NCBI GenBank assembly: GCA_004332195.1
Contig: SJBG01000006.1
Location: 51,342 to 115,341, forward strand
Length of the DNA stretch: 64,000 nucleotides
DNA from: Desulfobulbaceae bacterium
GTDB lineage: Bacteria; Desulfobacterota; Desulfobulbia; Desulfobulbales; Desulfurivibrionaceae
Reading direction: 5' to 3'
The translations under genes were made by a program, and so were the position numbers. The notes beneath the pieces are model-generated. The model saw only the letters and a program-made list of their open reading frames with translations. It had not been told where the DNA came from and searched no databases. Of the stretch, positions 1 through 8,652 are shown in pieces (position 1 is the first letter of the stretch; each line of letters starts with the position of its first letter).

Positions 1-1343
1 GCGATTTTCTCTGAGACATCAACACTGATGGTGCCAACCAGGACCGGCTGGCCCTTGGTATGCAACTCTTTGATTTCATTGATTATAGCCCGGTACTTGG
101 CGTTCACGGTCTTATAGATGACATCGGGATGGTCGGTGCGGACCATGGTATGGTGGGTGGGGATCACCACCACATCGAGATTGTAGATGTTTTTGAACTC
201 GACGGCCTCGGTGTCGGCGGTGCCGGTCATGCCTGAGAGTTTGGCGTACATGCGAAAGTAGTTCTGAAAGGTGACCGAGGCCATGGTCTGATTTTCTCGC
301 TCCACCCGGACCCCTTCTTTGGCCTCGAGAGCCTGATGAAGGCCATCGCTGAACCGGCGTCCGGCCATGGCCCGTCCCGTAAATTCATCGACGATTATCA
401 CCTGATCGTCCCGCACCAGATAATCGACGTCGCGCTTAAAAAGCACATGGGCCTTAAGGGCCTGGTTCATATGGTGCAACTGTTCGATATTGCAGGGATC
501 ATAGAGGTTTTCCACCCCCAGCAGCTTCTCCCCTAAAGCCACCCCTTCCTCGGTCAATGATACCGAGCGGGCCTTTTCATCGACGGTGTAGTGGGTCTCT
601 GCCTTAAACTGGGGCAGAAAAACATTAACCTTGACGTAAAGTTCAGTAGAGACATCGGCCGGACCGGAGATGATCAGCGGGGTTCGGGCTTCATCAACCA
701 AAATATTGTCCACCTCGTCGACGATGGCAAAGTTGAATTCCCGCTGGCAGAAATCCTCCAGCCGGAATTTCATGTTGTCCCGCAGGTAATCAAAGCCAAA
801 CTCGTTGTTGGTGCCATAGGTGATATCGGCCGCGTAAGCCGCCTTGCGGGCAGCGTCATCAATCCCGTGCACGATCACCCCAACCTTAAGCCCGAGAAAG
901 TTGTAAAGCTTGCCCATCCAGTCGGCATCACGGCGGGCCAGGTAATCGTTGACCGTGACCAGGTGCACCCCACCGCCGGCCAGGGCGTTAAGATACACCG
1001 CCAGAGGGGCTACCAGGGTTTTGCCCTCGCCGGTTTTCATTTCGGCAATTTTCCCCCGATGCAGAACGATGCCGCCGAGGAGCTGGACATCAAAATGGCG
1101 CATCTGCAAAGTCCGGACGGAGGCTTCGCGCACCACGGCAAAGGCCTCCGGCAACAGCTCATCAAGACTGGCCCCCTGCTTTAGACGTTGACGCAGTTCC
1201 CCGGTTTTGGCGGCCAGGGCGTCATCACCGAGGGCCTGCATCGCCGGCTCCAGTTCGTTGATCTGCACCACCAGCGGCGCCATACTCTTAAGGGTTCGCT
1301 CGTTTTGATTACCGAAAAATTTCTTTAAAATCTTAGCAAACAT
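1..1343 (-). CDS. secA: Preprotein translocase ATPase SecA, N-terminal 447 residues
   Basis: SecA is the ATP-driven motor that pushes unfolded preproteins through SecYEG. The gene starts at the ATG at 1341-1343 and runs off the left edge, so only the N-terminal half is visible. The translation shows Walker A MKTGEGKT at residues 102-109, the [12 protein letters not shown] block, the [16 protein letters not shown] block, the Walker B region [15 protein letters not shown], the preprotein cross-linking region, and the start of the second nucleotide-binding fold ([18 protein letters not shown]). All of these are SecA signatures in the expected order. The start codon directly abuts the stop of the upstream acetyltransferase gene, so the two are probably co-transcribed. 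Confidence 0.97.
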   Translation of the reverse strand, partial: MFAKILKKFFGNQNERTLKSMAPLVVQINELEPAMQALGDDALAAKTGELRQRLKQGASLDELLPEAFAVVREASVRTLQMRHFDVQLLGGIVLHRGKIAEMKTGEGKTLVAPLAVYLNALAGGGVHLVTVNDYLARRDADWMGKLYNFLGLKVGVIVHGIDDAARKAAYAADITYGTNNEFGFDYLRDNMKFRLEDFCQREFNFAIVDEVDNILVDEARTPLIISGPADVSTELYVKVNVFLPQFKAETHYTVDEKARSVSLTEEGVALGEKLLGVENLYDPCNIEQLHHMNQALKAHVLFKRDVDYLVRDDQVIIVDEFTGRAMAGRRFSDGLHQALEAKEGVRVERENQTMASVTFQNYFRMYAKLSGMTGTADTEAVEFKNIYNLDVVVIPTHHTMVRTDHPDVIYKTVNAKYRAIINEIKELHTKGQPVLVGTISVDVSEKI

Positions 1344-1937
1344 TCAGGCGCTCTCCCAAATCAAAGATTCCTCGTTGCAGTCAGGAAACATCGGACAATT
1401 AATACAGTCACTCCACACCTTGTGGGGTAACTCACTTTTATCGATGGGGCTGAAGCCCATTTTTTTAAAGAACTCCGGCTGGTAGGTCAGAGTGAACACC
1501 CGGGAGATCCCAAGGTCCCGGGCATTATCAAGACAGGAGCGCACTAAAGTGCGACCCACCCCCCGACCATGGACGTTTTCAACCACGGCCAGGGACCTGA
1601 TTTCCGCCAGATTCTCCCAGCAAATATGAAGAGCGCAAACCCCCAGCACCTCTCCCGAATCGGCCCCGACACTCAGCGCCACCTTGAAATCGCGGAGATG
1701 GTCATAAAGCGAGCTGAGCGGGCGGGCCAGCAGCAGGTTCCGGCCGGCAAAAAATTGAAGCAGGGCGTAAATTTTCCGCACGTCTTCCATCCGGGCCGCC
1801 CGGACCACAACTTCTCCCGGTCCGGCAAGAATTCCGCCGGCTTCGCCGGTCTGGTCGCGGGCAAGCGCCAAAGAGTCGCCACCATCTCCATTCCGGGTGG
1901 CAGGGTGAGCGCCGGGGTTGGTCGCGCATCTGGTCAT
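1344..1937 (-). CDS. GNAT N-acetyltransferase, ArgA-like short form
   Basis: This is a GNAT-fold acetyl-CoA-dependent acetyltransferase of 197 residues. The domain runs from about residue 43 (VVVRAARMEDVRKIY) to the end, with the acetyl-CoA binding motif ENVHGRGVGRTLV. The C-terminal block with SDCINCPMFPDC recalls the short N-acetylglutamate synthases of Desulfobacterota, which catalyse the first step of arginine synthesis. That substrate assignment is inference. The first 42 residues are low-complexity and probably not part of the fold. Its ATG overlaps the stop of the upstream small gene by four bases (ATGA), and its stop directly abuts the secA start codon, suggesting translational coupling. 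Confidence 0.8.
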   Translation of the reverse strand: MTRCATNPGAHPATRNGDGGDSLALARDQTGEAGGILAGPGEVVVRAARMEDVRKIYALLQFFAGRNLLLARPLSSLYDHLRDFKVALSVGADSGEVLGVCALHICWENLAEIRSLAVVENVHGRGVGRTLVRSCLDNARDLGISRVFTLTYQPEFFKKMGFSPIDKSELPHKVWSDCINCPMFPDCNEESLIWESA

Positions 1938-2134
1938 GTTATCACCGTTGCGAAATACGACTGAAAATGGGCCGCGACTTCACCCGCCAATGCCAGAATA
2001 CTCTGACCGGCCCAGATTCCCAACAAAAACATCCAGAGAAAAACGCAGAAAACCACCACCGCCAGACTGAATAAACCGCCCCAGGCCAACTCCACTCTGA
2101 CCACCACCTTTTTTTTACTCCTGCTAGTCGTCAT
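1934..2134 (-). CDS. Single-span membrane anchor, likely SPOR-protein N-terminus without the SPOR domain
   Basis: This 66-residue protein has a basic N-terminus (SRSKKK) followed by one strongly hydrophobic segment, about residues 20-48, with the phrase FLWMFLLGIWAGQ. From memory, that phrase is typical of the inner-membrane anchor of SPOR-domain proteins encoded beside argS in Desulfobacterota. Here the reading frame stops soon after the membrane span and no peptidoglycan-binding SPOR repeat follows. It sits between argS and the acetyltransferase gene and overlaps the latter by four bases. It may be a truncated SPOR protein or a genuine small membrane protein. No strong ribosome-binding site is visible. 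Confidence 0.55.
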   Translation of the reverse strand: MTTSRSKKKVVVRVELAWGGLFSLAVVVFCVFLWMFLLGIWAGQSILALAGEVAAHFQSYFATVIT

Positions 2135-2149
2135 TAGTAATCATTTCAC

Positions 2150-3847
2150 CTACATCTTCTCGGGGGCCTTGACGCCAATCAGCTTCAAACCGTTGGCCAG
2201 CACCACCCGCAAGGCCTCGGCCAGGGCCAAGCGAGCCCGGCTTAGTCCGGGATCATCACCGATAAGTCGATGCCGATTGTAATAACCGTGAAACCTGGCG
2301 GCCAAATCCTGGAGATAAAAGACCAACCGATGGGGCTCCAAAGCCTGGGCCGCACTTGCCAACAACGCGGGCATGGCCGCCATGGTCCGCAACAGCATCA
2401 ACTCCTCAGCCAGTTCCAGCCGTCCATAGTCGAGGGCAACTTCAGACGTCGACCCCAGACCTTGCCGGGCGGCCTGGCGGAAAACGCTGCACAGCCGGGC
2501 GTGGGCGTACTGGACATAATAAACCGGGTTTTCCTGGCTCTGCCGGGTCGCCAGATTGAGATCAAACTCCAACTGGCTGTCGGCCTTGCGCATCAGAAAG
2601 AAAAATCGGGTCGCATCGACGCCAACCTCGGCCAACAGTTGATCGACAGTGACGAAATTGGCCTTGCGGGTGGACATTTTAATCGGTTTACCGTCCCGGA
2701 CCAGGGTGACAAACTGGTGAATGACCGTGGACACCCGCTCCGGATCATAACCCAAAGCCTTAACGCCGGCCAACACATCGGGAATGGTGGCAATATGGTC
2801 GGAACCGAAAATATTGACCAACCAATCGTAACCCCGACGGAATTTTTCCCGATGGTAGGCAATATCCGGCAGCCTGTAGGTAGGCTCGCCGCTAGACTTG
2901 ATGATCACCCGATCCTGTTCAAGGCCAAGCTCACCGGTTTTGAACCAAAGCGCCCCATCAAGCTCGTAAACCAGATTTTTCTCGCGCAACGCGGCCACCA
3001 CGTCGTCCACCAGGCCCTGCTGATAAAGGGAACGCTCGTTATAATAATTGTCGAAGCAAATCCCCATGCGGGCTAAAGTGTGGTTGATGTCGGCGAAAAT
3101 AACCTCTTCGGCCTTGCGGGTGAAAGGAGCGTAATCGGTAACCGTGGTTAAGGCCTCCCCTTGCTCGGTCACCAGGGCCTGGGCGATTTCGCGAATATAT
3201 TCACCCTGATAGCCATCCTCGGGAAAAGTAAAGGGCCAAAGCAGCAGTTCCAAATAACGAGCCCGGACCGATTCGCCCAGCACCCGCATCTGACGACCGG
3301 CATCATTGTAATAATATTCCCGAGTCACCACATAGCCGGTGGCGCTGAGCAGGCGGGCGATGGCATCGCCAAGCACCGCCTGGCGACCGTGCCCCACGCT
3401 CAGGGGGCCGGTGGGGTTGGCACTGACAAACTCCACCAACACCTTACGACCCCGGCCAAGCTGGCTGCGCCCATACTCGGCGCCCTGGCGACGAATTTCG
3501 GGGATCACCGAATGCCAAACCTCCGGCCTGATAAAGCAGTTAACGAAACCGGGGCCGGCCACCTCCACTTTGGCAAAAAGATTATCGGCCTCGGCGGCGG
3601 CGGATTCGGCGGAATTGACCCCGGAGGCATCGATTAGCAGTCCTAACAAAGATTCGGCAACTTCCCGGGGTCGGCGTTTTTCTAGGCCCGCCACCACCAT
3701 GGCCAGGTTGGTGGCATAGTCCCCCTGCCCTTCCCGTCTGGATTCCTCCACCGTGTAGGCTGAAGCGGCGGCGTCCGTCCATAAACCCTGCTCGATCCCG
3801 AGGGCAAAACAACGATCAATCGATGCCTGAACCCGCTCCCTGATCAT
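2150..3847 (-). CDS. argS: Arginyl-tRNA synthetase
   Basis: This class I aminoacyl-tRNA synthetase charges tRNA-Arg. The translation has an N-terminal Arg-tRNA-synthetase domain, the HIGH-type motif in SANPTGPLSVGHGRQ, the Rossmann fold with GSDHIATIP, the KMSK-type motif KMSTRKAN, and a C-terminal DALR anticodon-binding domain ending in NGLKLIGVKAPEKM. The chosen start is the ATG at 3845-3847, which has GGAGG nine bases upstream. An earlier in-frame GTG at 3878-3880 lies inside a repeat element, and the residues it would add look like read-through of that element. Length is about 565 residues, normal for the family. Confidence 0.95.
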   Translation of the reverse strand: MIRERVQASIDRCFALGIEQGLWTDAAASAYTVEESRREGQGDYATNLAMVVAGLEKRRPREVAESLLGLLIDASGVNSAESAAAEADNLFAKVEVAGPGFVNCFIRPEVWHSVIPEIRRQGAEYGRSQLGRGRKVLVEFVSANPTGPLSVGHGRQAVLGDAIARLLSATGYVVTREYYYNDAGRQMRVLGESVRARYLELLLWPFTFPEDGYQGEYIREIAQALVTEQGEALTTVTDYAPFTRKAEEVIFADINHTLARMGICFDNYYNERSLYQQGLVDDVVAALREKNLVYELDGALWFKTGELGLEQDRVIIKSSGEPTYRLPDIAYHREKFRRGYDWLVNIFGSDHIATIPDVLAGVKALGYDPERVSTVIHQFVTLVRDGKPIKMSTRKANFVTVDQLLAEVGVDATRFFFLMRKADSQLEFDLNLATRQSQENPVYYVQYAHARLCSVFRQAARQGLGSTSEVALDYGRLELAEELMLLRTMAAMPALLASAAQALEPHRLVFYLQDLAARFHGYYNRHRLIGDDPGLSRARLALAEALRVVLANGLKLIGVKAPEKM

Positions 3848-3874
3848 ATTTTTACGCCTCCGAATTTTGCTAAA

Positions 3875-3948
3875 GGCCACCTTGAATAATTGCTTTTTCG
3901 TCCAATCTCTGCGTTATGCTCAAAAAATTATCCTCGGAATATCAACTA
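3875..3948 (+). repeat. MITE-like element, copy A (left half only)
   Basis: This is the left end and first half of the repeat family described at 5222-5362, in the same orientation, diverged (GGCCACCTTGAATAATT). It stops abruptly after ATATCAACTA and is followed by a pyrimidine-rich tract (about 3950-4006) that also encodes the Lys/Glu-rich tail of alr. The right half is missing. Confidence 0.7.
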
Positions 3949-3975
3949 CGTTTTCCGTTTTCTTTTGCTTTTCTT

Positions 3976-5157
3976 TTACTTTTCTTTTGCTTTTTCTTGA
4001 TAAACCCGCTTATTCATCATCCCCAAACGACACAAAATTTCGTAGCTGATGGTTCCGTGCCGGCTGGCGATTTCATCAGCCCCGATAAATTCTTGCCCCT
4101 GGCGGCCCAGCAAAACCACTTCATCCCCCGGCGCCACCCCCGGCACATCATTAACCTCGACCATGCAGACACTCATGCAAATAGCGCCACGCACCGGCAC
4201 CCGCCGACCACCAATCAGTGCCTCAGCCCCCGCGCCAACGCCCCGGGGATACCCATGGGCGTAGCCCAGTGGCAACACCGCGAGCAACGTGGGCCGGTTG
4301 GTAATAAAGCGATGGCCATAACTGACGCCACTACCGGCGGCAATCTCTTGCACCTGCAAAATCCGGCTGCGCAAACTCATGGCGGGGACCAGCGGCAGCG
4401 GCGAACAGTTGGCGGGGTCGGCCGGGGCCTCGGCCGGGGCGTAACCGTCATAATTATCATAACCGTAAAGACTGATGCCTGGGCGCACCAGGTCATGATG
4501 CGCCCAGGGGAACCGCAACAGGGCCGCCGAATTGGCGATGTGCAGCGCCGGGGGCTGAAGACCGGGGGAGCAACCGGCCCGCAGAGTCTCGGCGACCGCG
4601 CTGAATTGCCGCCAATGTTCACGACATTGTTCTTCCGTTCCGGCGACATCGGCCAAGGGAAAATGGGCCATAATGCCGGCCAGACGCAATCCGGGCAAGG
4701 CATGAATCGCCATCGTCAGTTGCCCGATCGCAGCCGGGGGCAAACCACGTCGCCTCATCCCCACATCCAGCTCGAGATGTACGGCCGCCACCTTGCCTCG
4801 CCGCAGCGCCTGCCGGGAAAGCTCCGCCAGATCCGCCCGGTCGTAAACTACCGGACTCAAATCCCGGACCACCACCTCGGCCGCGTCCCGGGGATTCATC
4901 CCCGATAACAGGACAATCTCTCCGAGAATCCCGGCCTCACGCAGGCGCACCCCCTCTCCGGCCTCCCCCACCCCGAAGCAACCGGCCCCAGCCTGGGCAA
5001 AGGCCCTGGCCGCCGAAACCAGTCCGTGCCCGTAGGCGTCAGCCTTGACCACCACCATAATCCTGGTCGCCGCCGTCAACCGTTGACTAACCGCGAGATA
5101 GTTGTCCCGCAAGGCATCCAGATCAACGATCAGCGTATTGTAAGATGCGGCGCTCAT
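3976..5157 (-). CDS. alr: Alanine racemase
   Basis: This fold-type III PLP enzyme interconverts L- and D-alanine for peptidoglycan. The PLP lysine lies in VVKADAYGHG (Lys38), and the second catalytic base Tyr lies in GSGVSYGHRF near residue 284. HIANSAALLRFP and RPGISLYGYD are further family blocks. The usual Met-Asp pair after RGAIC is Met-Ser here (ICMSVCM), a small deviation. The C-terminal tail is Lys/Glu-rich and encoded by a polypurine tract next to MITE copy A, so its last residues may have been altered by rearrangement. The ATG at 5155-5157 gives the expected start MSAASYNTLIVDLDAL. Length is 393 residues, typical. Confidence 0.95.
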   Translation of the reverse strand: MSAASYNTLIVDLDALRDNYLAVSQRLTAATRIMVVVKADAYGHGLVSAARAFAQAGAGCFGVGEAGEGVRLREAGILGEIVLLSGMNPRDAAEVVVRDLSPVVYDRADLAELSRQALRRGKVAAVHLELDVGMRRRGLPPAAIGQLTMAIHALPGLRLAGIMAHFPLADVAGTEEQCREHWRQFSAVAETLRAGCSPGLQPPALHIANSAALLRFPWAHHDLVRPGISLYGYDNYDGYAPAEAPADPANCSPLPLVPAMSLRSRILQVQEIAAGSGVSYGHRFITNRPTLLAVLPLGYAHGYPRGVGAGAEALIGGRRVPVRGAICMSVCMVEVNDVPGVAPGDEVVLLGRQGQEFIGADEIASRHGTISYEILCRLGMMNKRVYQEKAKEK

Positions 5158-5221
5158 GGCTCATGTCCACTTATCAAGTGGTGTTGCAAGAATCGCCGTA
5201 ACCACTTGTAATTAGGTTGAA

Positions 5222-5362
5222 GGCCACCTTGAAAAATTGTTCTTTCGCCCGATTTCCGCGTTATGCTCAAAAAATTATCCTCGGAATATCAACCATATGC
5301 CTGCGGTAATTTTTTTCGCATGCCTTGAACTCGAACAAAATAGCTAATTTTTCAAGGTGGCC
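5222..5362 (+). repeat. MITE-like element, copy B (141 bp, complete)
   Basis: This is a complete short-type copy. Both ends carry the 17-bp inverted repeat GGCCACCTTGAAAAATT. The interior contains CGCCCGATTTCCGCGTTATG, ATTATCCTCGGAATATCAA, CATATGCCTGCGGTAA and CTCGAACAAAATAGC. It is flanked by direct repeats TGAA at 5218-5221 and 5363-5366, as expected for a 4-bp target-site duplication. It has no coding capacity. Sister copies lie at 3875, 13948, 16607, 23680, 25338, 37858, 43856, 46422 and 52223. The rest of the gene-free stretch 5158-5474 shows nothing recognisable. Confidence 0.88.
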
Positions 5363-5474
5363 TGAAGCTTGCAAAACAGTTTTTCAGGGCAAAACAACGG
5401 TATTTCAACAAGATACGTAACATTCTACAATACCATCTTATCATCTTGCAATCAAGTTCACCGAGGCTATTAAG

Positions 5475-5971
5475 TCAAGGGGTCCGAGGCTTACGGCGAC
5501 ATGACCGCCATTGCCGCCAAAACAACCCACTGGAAAGAGTCAGGGCAACTCCCACCGCCAGGTAGACCAGCGCCACCCATTGATCCGGGAAACCGGCACC
5601 GCGCAAGACCCGCCCGGCCAACATCATCACCACCACCAAACCCCACATCTTAAAGGAATAAACCGCGCCCAGGCATAAGTTGTCTTTCGTCGCCAAGATA
5701 CGCTTAATGTTACCGGCGGCGGAACGAGCCAACAGGCGGGTTTTCAAGGCCCAAACCGCCAAGGCCAAAAGAGGCGGCCCTAAAAACCAGATGGCCCCCT
5801 TTCCCCGATTCCCCCATTACCATAAAGCAAGGCTCCTCGAACCAGCAGATAAATACCGATGAAGCTCCAAAGCAGGGCGGCAACCAGCAGATGAGTTTTG
5901 ACCGCGGCTCCCGGATTTAAACGCTGGACAACAGAAACCGGCATAGCCGTTACTCCATGAGCGTTGATCAC
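5475..5971 (-). pseudogene. Small integral membrane protein interrupted by a frameshift in a G-rich tract
   Basis: Two minus-strand frames look like one gene. The upstream part (5780-5971) starts MINAHGVTAMP and has a membrane span (LLVAALLWSFIGIYLLVRG). The downstream part (ending at 5475) continues in another frame with LALAVWALKTRLLARSAAGN, GAVYSFKMWGLVVVMMLAGR and a third hydrophobic span. The frames meet around 5790-5815, where the coding strand has several runs of four or five G. I recall similar uncharacterised proteins in Desulfobacterota with this order of spans and an NIKRIL-type loop, but cannot name a function. The shift may be a true mutation, slippage in the G tracts, or a sequencing error. 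Confidence 0.55.
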
Positions 5972-6015
5972 GTGATTAGGCCAATTTGATGGCCTAACCT
6001 AAATAGTTACGATCA

Positions 6016-6055
6016 AACAAAAACAGGTATATCCCGAAAACGGGATATACCTGTT
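6016..6055 (-). terminator. Rho-independent terminator of the ferredoxin gene
   Basis: A perfect 15-bp stem (AACAGGTATATCCCG at 6022-6036 and its complement at 6041-6055) encloses an AAAA loop. Read on the minus strand it is followed by a T-rich run (TTTTTGTTTG). It lies about 30 bases beyond the ferredoxin stop codon in the right orientation. Confidence 0.85.
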
Positions 6056-6087
6056 AACCAGCAGCTTGCATCATCGCGCAAACTACA

Positions 6088-6273
6088 TCAGGATTCGGTT
6101 ACGGTGATAGCGTCTTCAGGACAGGCCTCAACGCAGGTTTCACAGCCAAGACACTCGTCAACGTTAACCGGATCCGCCTTACCATCCACCATCTCAAAAA
6201 CTTGGACGGGGCAGGCGTTTACGCACTCCTCATCACCGTTGCACTTGTCTTTGTCCACCTCAACTTTCCACAT
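6088..6273 (-). CDS. Ferredoxin, D. africanus Fd III type (one cluster site with Asp in place of Cys)
   Basis: This 61-residue soluble electron carrier has two cluster motifs. The C-terminal one is standard (Cys41, 44, 47 with CP at 51). The N-terminal one reads C-N-G-D-E-E-C-V-N-A-C-P, so the second ligand position is Asp14 instead of Cys. From memory the whole protein, including CxGDxEC, closely resembles Desulfovibrio africanus ferredoxin III, in which the Asp site holds a [3Fe-4S] cluster that can take up a fourth metal. The start is the ATG at 6271-6273, eight bases after GGAGG; an earlier in-frame ATG would add five residues. It appears monocistronic, with its own terminator at 6016-6055. 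Confidence 0.93.
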   Translation of the reverse strand: MWKVEVDKDKCNGDEECVNACPVQVFEMVDGKADPVNVDECLGCETCVEACPEDAITVTES

Positions 6274-6473
6274 GATCCATTCCTCCATTCAAGAAATAAG
6301 TTAATCAAAAGCCCGAAGGGAATTACCAGCAAGCAATAATCAACAATCAACTGTCAACTGTCAACTGTCCGCTCCTGCAACTATCCGCCCCTGACCAGGT
6401 TTCGCCTTAAGCGTTGCCAAAACGCCTCCCCCGTTTAGTGCACCGGGTCTTTTTTGTCAACAGAAAAGCTATT

Positions 6474-7548
6474 CCTGAATCCGTGAGTTTATAACAATAA
6501 AAAACTTCTTTTTTGATAGTTAATCACTTGAAATAATTAAGCAAATAGTGTAGATTTCACCTATAATAAAAACTCACTCAACAGGTGAAAAAACATGCAA
6601 AGCTTTATAATTGAAAAATCCGAGGAAGAATTTTATACTCCCCACTCCGGCCTTGTTCTGGTGGGCTTAGCCATAAACAAATATACCAGCATGGCAACCA
6701 AACTGTCCAGACTTGAACCCAATAAAAAAGGCATTTCAAATGCTGATGTAATCCGTAACTACCTAGGCCTGATGAGCCTTGGCAAAAGCGATTATGAGGC
6801 CATTGCCGACAAAAAGGGGGACAGCCTGTTTCAATCTTCTCTCGGCATAAAGTCCATACCCTCCCCGGAAACCTTGCGTCAACGTCTTGATAACAGGGCT
6901 GTTGCTTTTGAGCCTATTATCTCTTCATGCGCCATTGAGTTCATCAAAAAATCCAAGGCGACTATTTCCCCGGTAAAGTCCACCGGCCATGTTCCTCTTG
7001 ACATTGATGTTTTCCCCATGGACAACTCAAACACCGCCAAGGAAGGAGTATCCAGAACCTACCACAACTATGACGGCTATACTCCCATAGCCGCTTATCT
7101 TGGCATGGAAGGCTGGTGCTGGGCCTTGAGCTAAGGCCGGGCAGCCAACACAGCCAAAATGATTTCCTACCATTTCTCGACCAGGTAATCGGACGGGCCA
7201 GGGAGCTGATTTCCAAACCTCTATTGGTTCGGCTTGATTCAGCCCATGATGCCATTGATACCCTGGTTGCCCTGCGCGAACAGAAAAAGGTTTCATACAT
7301 TATCAAGTGGAATCCTCGCAAACAGGATATCTCTTCCTGGCATGCCCGGGCATTCAAGGATGAGGATAGGCGCGTCTTGTTGTTGCAAATTGTTGCAAAA
7401 TTTTGCCAATTTCAAAGAACAGCAGTACTACATAAATGTAAACAGGATAATTAACGCATTTTGTGGTACGCGGTGATACAATAAGTGCTTAATAATCGAG
7501 CCCCATATTGAAAAATTAAAGCTCTTTTGGTTAACTCACGGATTCAGG
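6474..7548 (+). mobile_element. IS1380-family element, internally deleted, both ends intact
   Basis: The 16-bp terminal inverted repeats CCTGAATCCGTGAGTT (6474-6489) and its exact complement (7533-7548) bound the element. They are flanked by direct repeats CTATT at 6469-6473 and 7549-7553; IS1380-family elements make duplications of 4-5 bp. The element is about 1.07 kb, whereas complete family members are around 1.6-1.7 kb, and the transposase is broken and shortened. It could still be mobilised in trans by a related transposase. Confidence 0.85.
6595..7454 (+). pseudogene. IS1380-family transposase, frameshifted and 3'-truncated
   Basis: The first part (6595-7134) encodes the N-terminal half of an IS1380-type DDE transposase, with the catalytic-region phrase DVFPMDNSNTAKEGVSRTYH and YDGYTPIAAYLGMEGWC. 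After GWCWALS the frame stops. The homologous sequence continues in another frame from about 7116 (QHSQNDFLPFLDQVIGRA, LVRLDSAHDAIDTLVAL), so a frameshift lies near 7116-7134. Homology ends around 7385, and the C-terminal third of the protein is missing, consistent with an internal deletion of the element. Not functional as it stands. Confidence 0.82.
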
Positions 7549-7678
7549 CTATTGGTTATATTTCTTCTAGTAACCCTGAGACCTCTGTGTTAAAAGGTTC
7601 TGAATGAGAAGCGGCTCTTTCACCATCCGATTGCCAAACCCGGAATTCATGCCCCTTGGCGCCACCACCCACTAAGCG

Positions 7679-8647
7679 ATGATACTTGAACCCCGGTCAG
7701 TCATTATCCCCATCGCCAGCGGCAAAGGCGGGGTGGGAAAAAGCGTTTTCGCCGCCAGTCTGGCCATCAGTCTGGCCGGACAAGGCGAGGAAGTGGTGGC
7801 GGTTGACCTCGACCTTGGGGGAGCAAACCTCCACACCTACCTGGGCCTGCCCAATACCAATCCCGGAATCGGTGATTTTTTAAAGCAAAGACACGATCGC
7901 CTGCAGGATTTACTCGTTCCCACCGCCATCGACAAGCTGCGCTTTCTGCCCGGAGACGGCAAAACTCCATTCATGGCCAACATTTCGACCCAACAGCGCC
8001 ATAAGCTGCTCGAACAACTAAAGCAACTCCCGGCCCGCTACGTAATTGTTGATCTTGGCGCCGGTTCCGCCCTTAACACCATGAACCTCTTCGGCCTGAC
8101 CGCCAGCGGGATTATGGTTACCACGATGGACACCCCAGCCCTAATGAATGCTCTGGTTTTTCTCCGCAACTTCATGTTCGCCAACATCTTGAGCCTGGCC
8201 GCCGACCACCCCCCGGTCAAGAAAATGCTGCTGGAACTCTATCGCCGCCCAGCCAACGGAACCAACCTGACGGTAGATGAAGTTTACCACCGCATCGCCG
8301 GGCATGACCCGCTGCTGGCGCGAGAAATCCGCGAGCATTGCGGCCGGTTCAGTCCGCGCTTTGTTTACAATATGGCCGACCAGGCTGAAGATCTGAGGGT
8401 GGCTAAGAAGGTCTCGGCAACTCTGAAGAAAAACATCTCGCTGACCAGCTCCACCCTGGGTCTGCTTTTCCACGACCCGGCGGTAAGAATAGCGGTGCGC
8501 AAGAACCGAGTATTCCTCAAAGATCGACCGGACACCCCTTACGCCCGGGGATTGGCCGCCATCGTCGCCCGCCTGCAAAACCCCGCGAACAATCCGGCTC
8601 CCCATCTGGAAAACCTGATCAGTGAAGCTCGCGGTCATCAGGCCTGA
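7679..8647 (+). CDS. MinD/ParA-type P-loop ATPase
   Basis: This 322-residue protein has the deviant Walker A motif SGKGGVGKS near residues 13-21, the switch region VDLDLGGANLHTYLG, and the motif YVIVDLGAGSALNTMN (Walker B/switch II). It belongs to the MinD/FlhG/ParA branch of SIMIBI ATPases. No membrane-targeting amphipathic helix like that of true MinD is obvious at the C-terminus, and no minC/minE or flagellar genes are adjacent, so the target (cell division, flagellar number or another localised structure) cannot be told from context. It is transcribed towards cobU, whose end lies only five bases from its stop codon. Confidence 0.8.
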   Translation: MILEPRSVIIPIASGKGGVGKSVFAASLAISLAGQGEEVVAVDLDLGGANLHTYLGLPNTNPGIGDFLKQRHDRLQDLLVPTAIDKLRFLPGDGKTPFMANISTQQRHKLLEQLKQLPARYVIVDLGAGSALNTMNLFGLTASGIMVTTMDTPALMNALVFLRNFMFANILSLAADHPPVKKMLLELYRRPANGTNLTVDEVYHRIAGHDPLLAREIREHCGRFSPRFVYNMADQAEDLRVAKKVSATLKKNISLTSSTLGLLFHDPAVRIAVRKNRVFLKDRPDTPYARGLAAIVARLQNPANNPAPHLENLISEARGHQA

Positions 8648-8652
8648 GGGGG

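Noticed and set aside
591..1191. Plus-strand frames opposite secA
   Set aside because: The minus strand encodes unmistakable SecA; these are codon-bias shadows.
2270..3637. Plus-strand frames opposite argS
   Set aside because: They mirror the argS coding sequence and show no recognisable domain.
6340..6375. Tandem TCAACTG words upstream of the IS element
   Set aside because: Only a few 7-bp words, too short to assign a function; treated as simple sequence.
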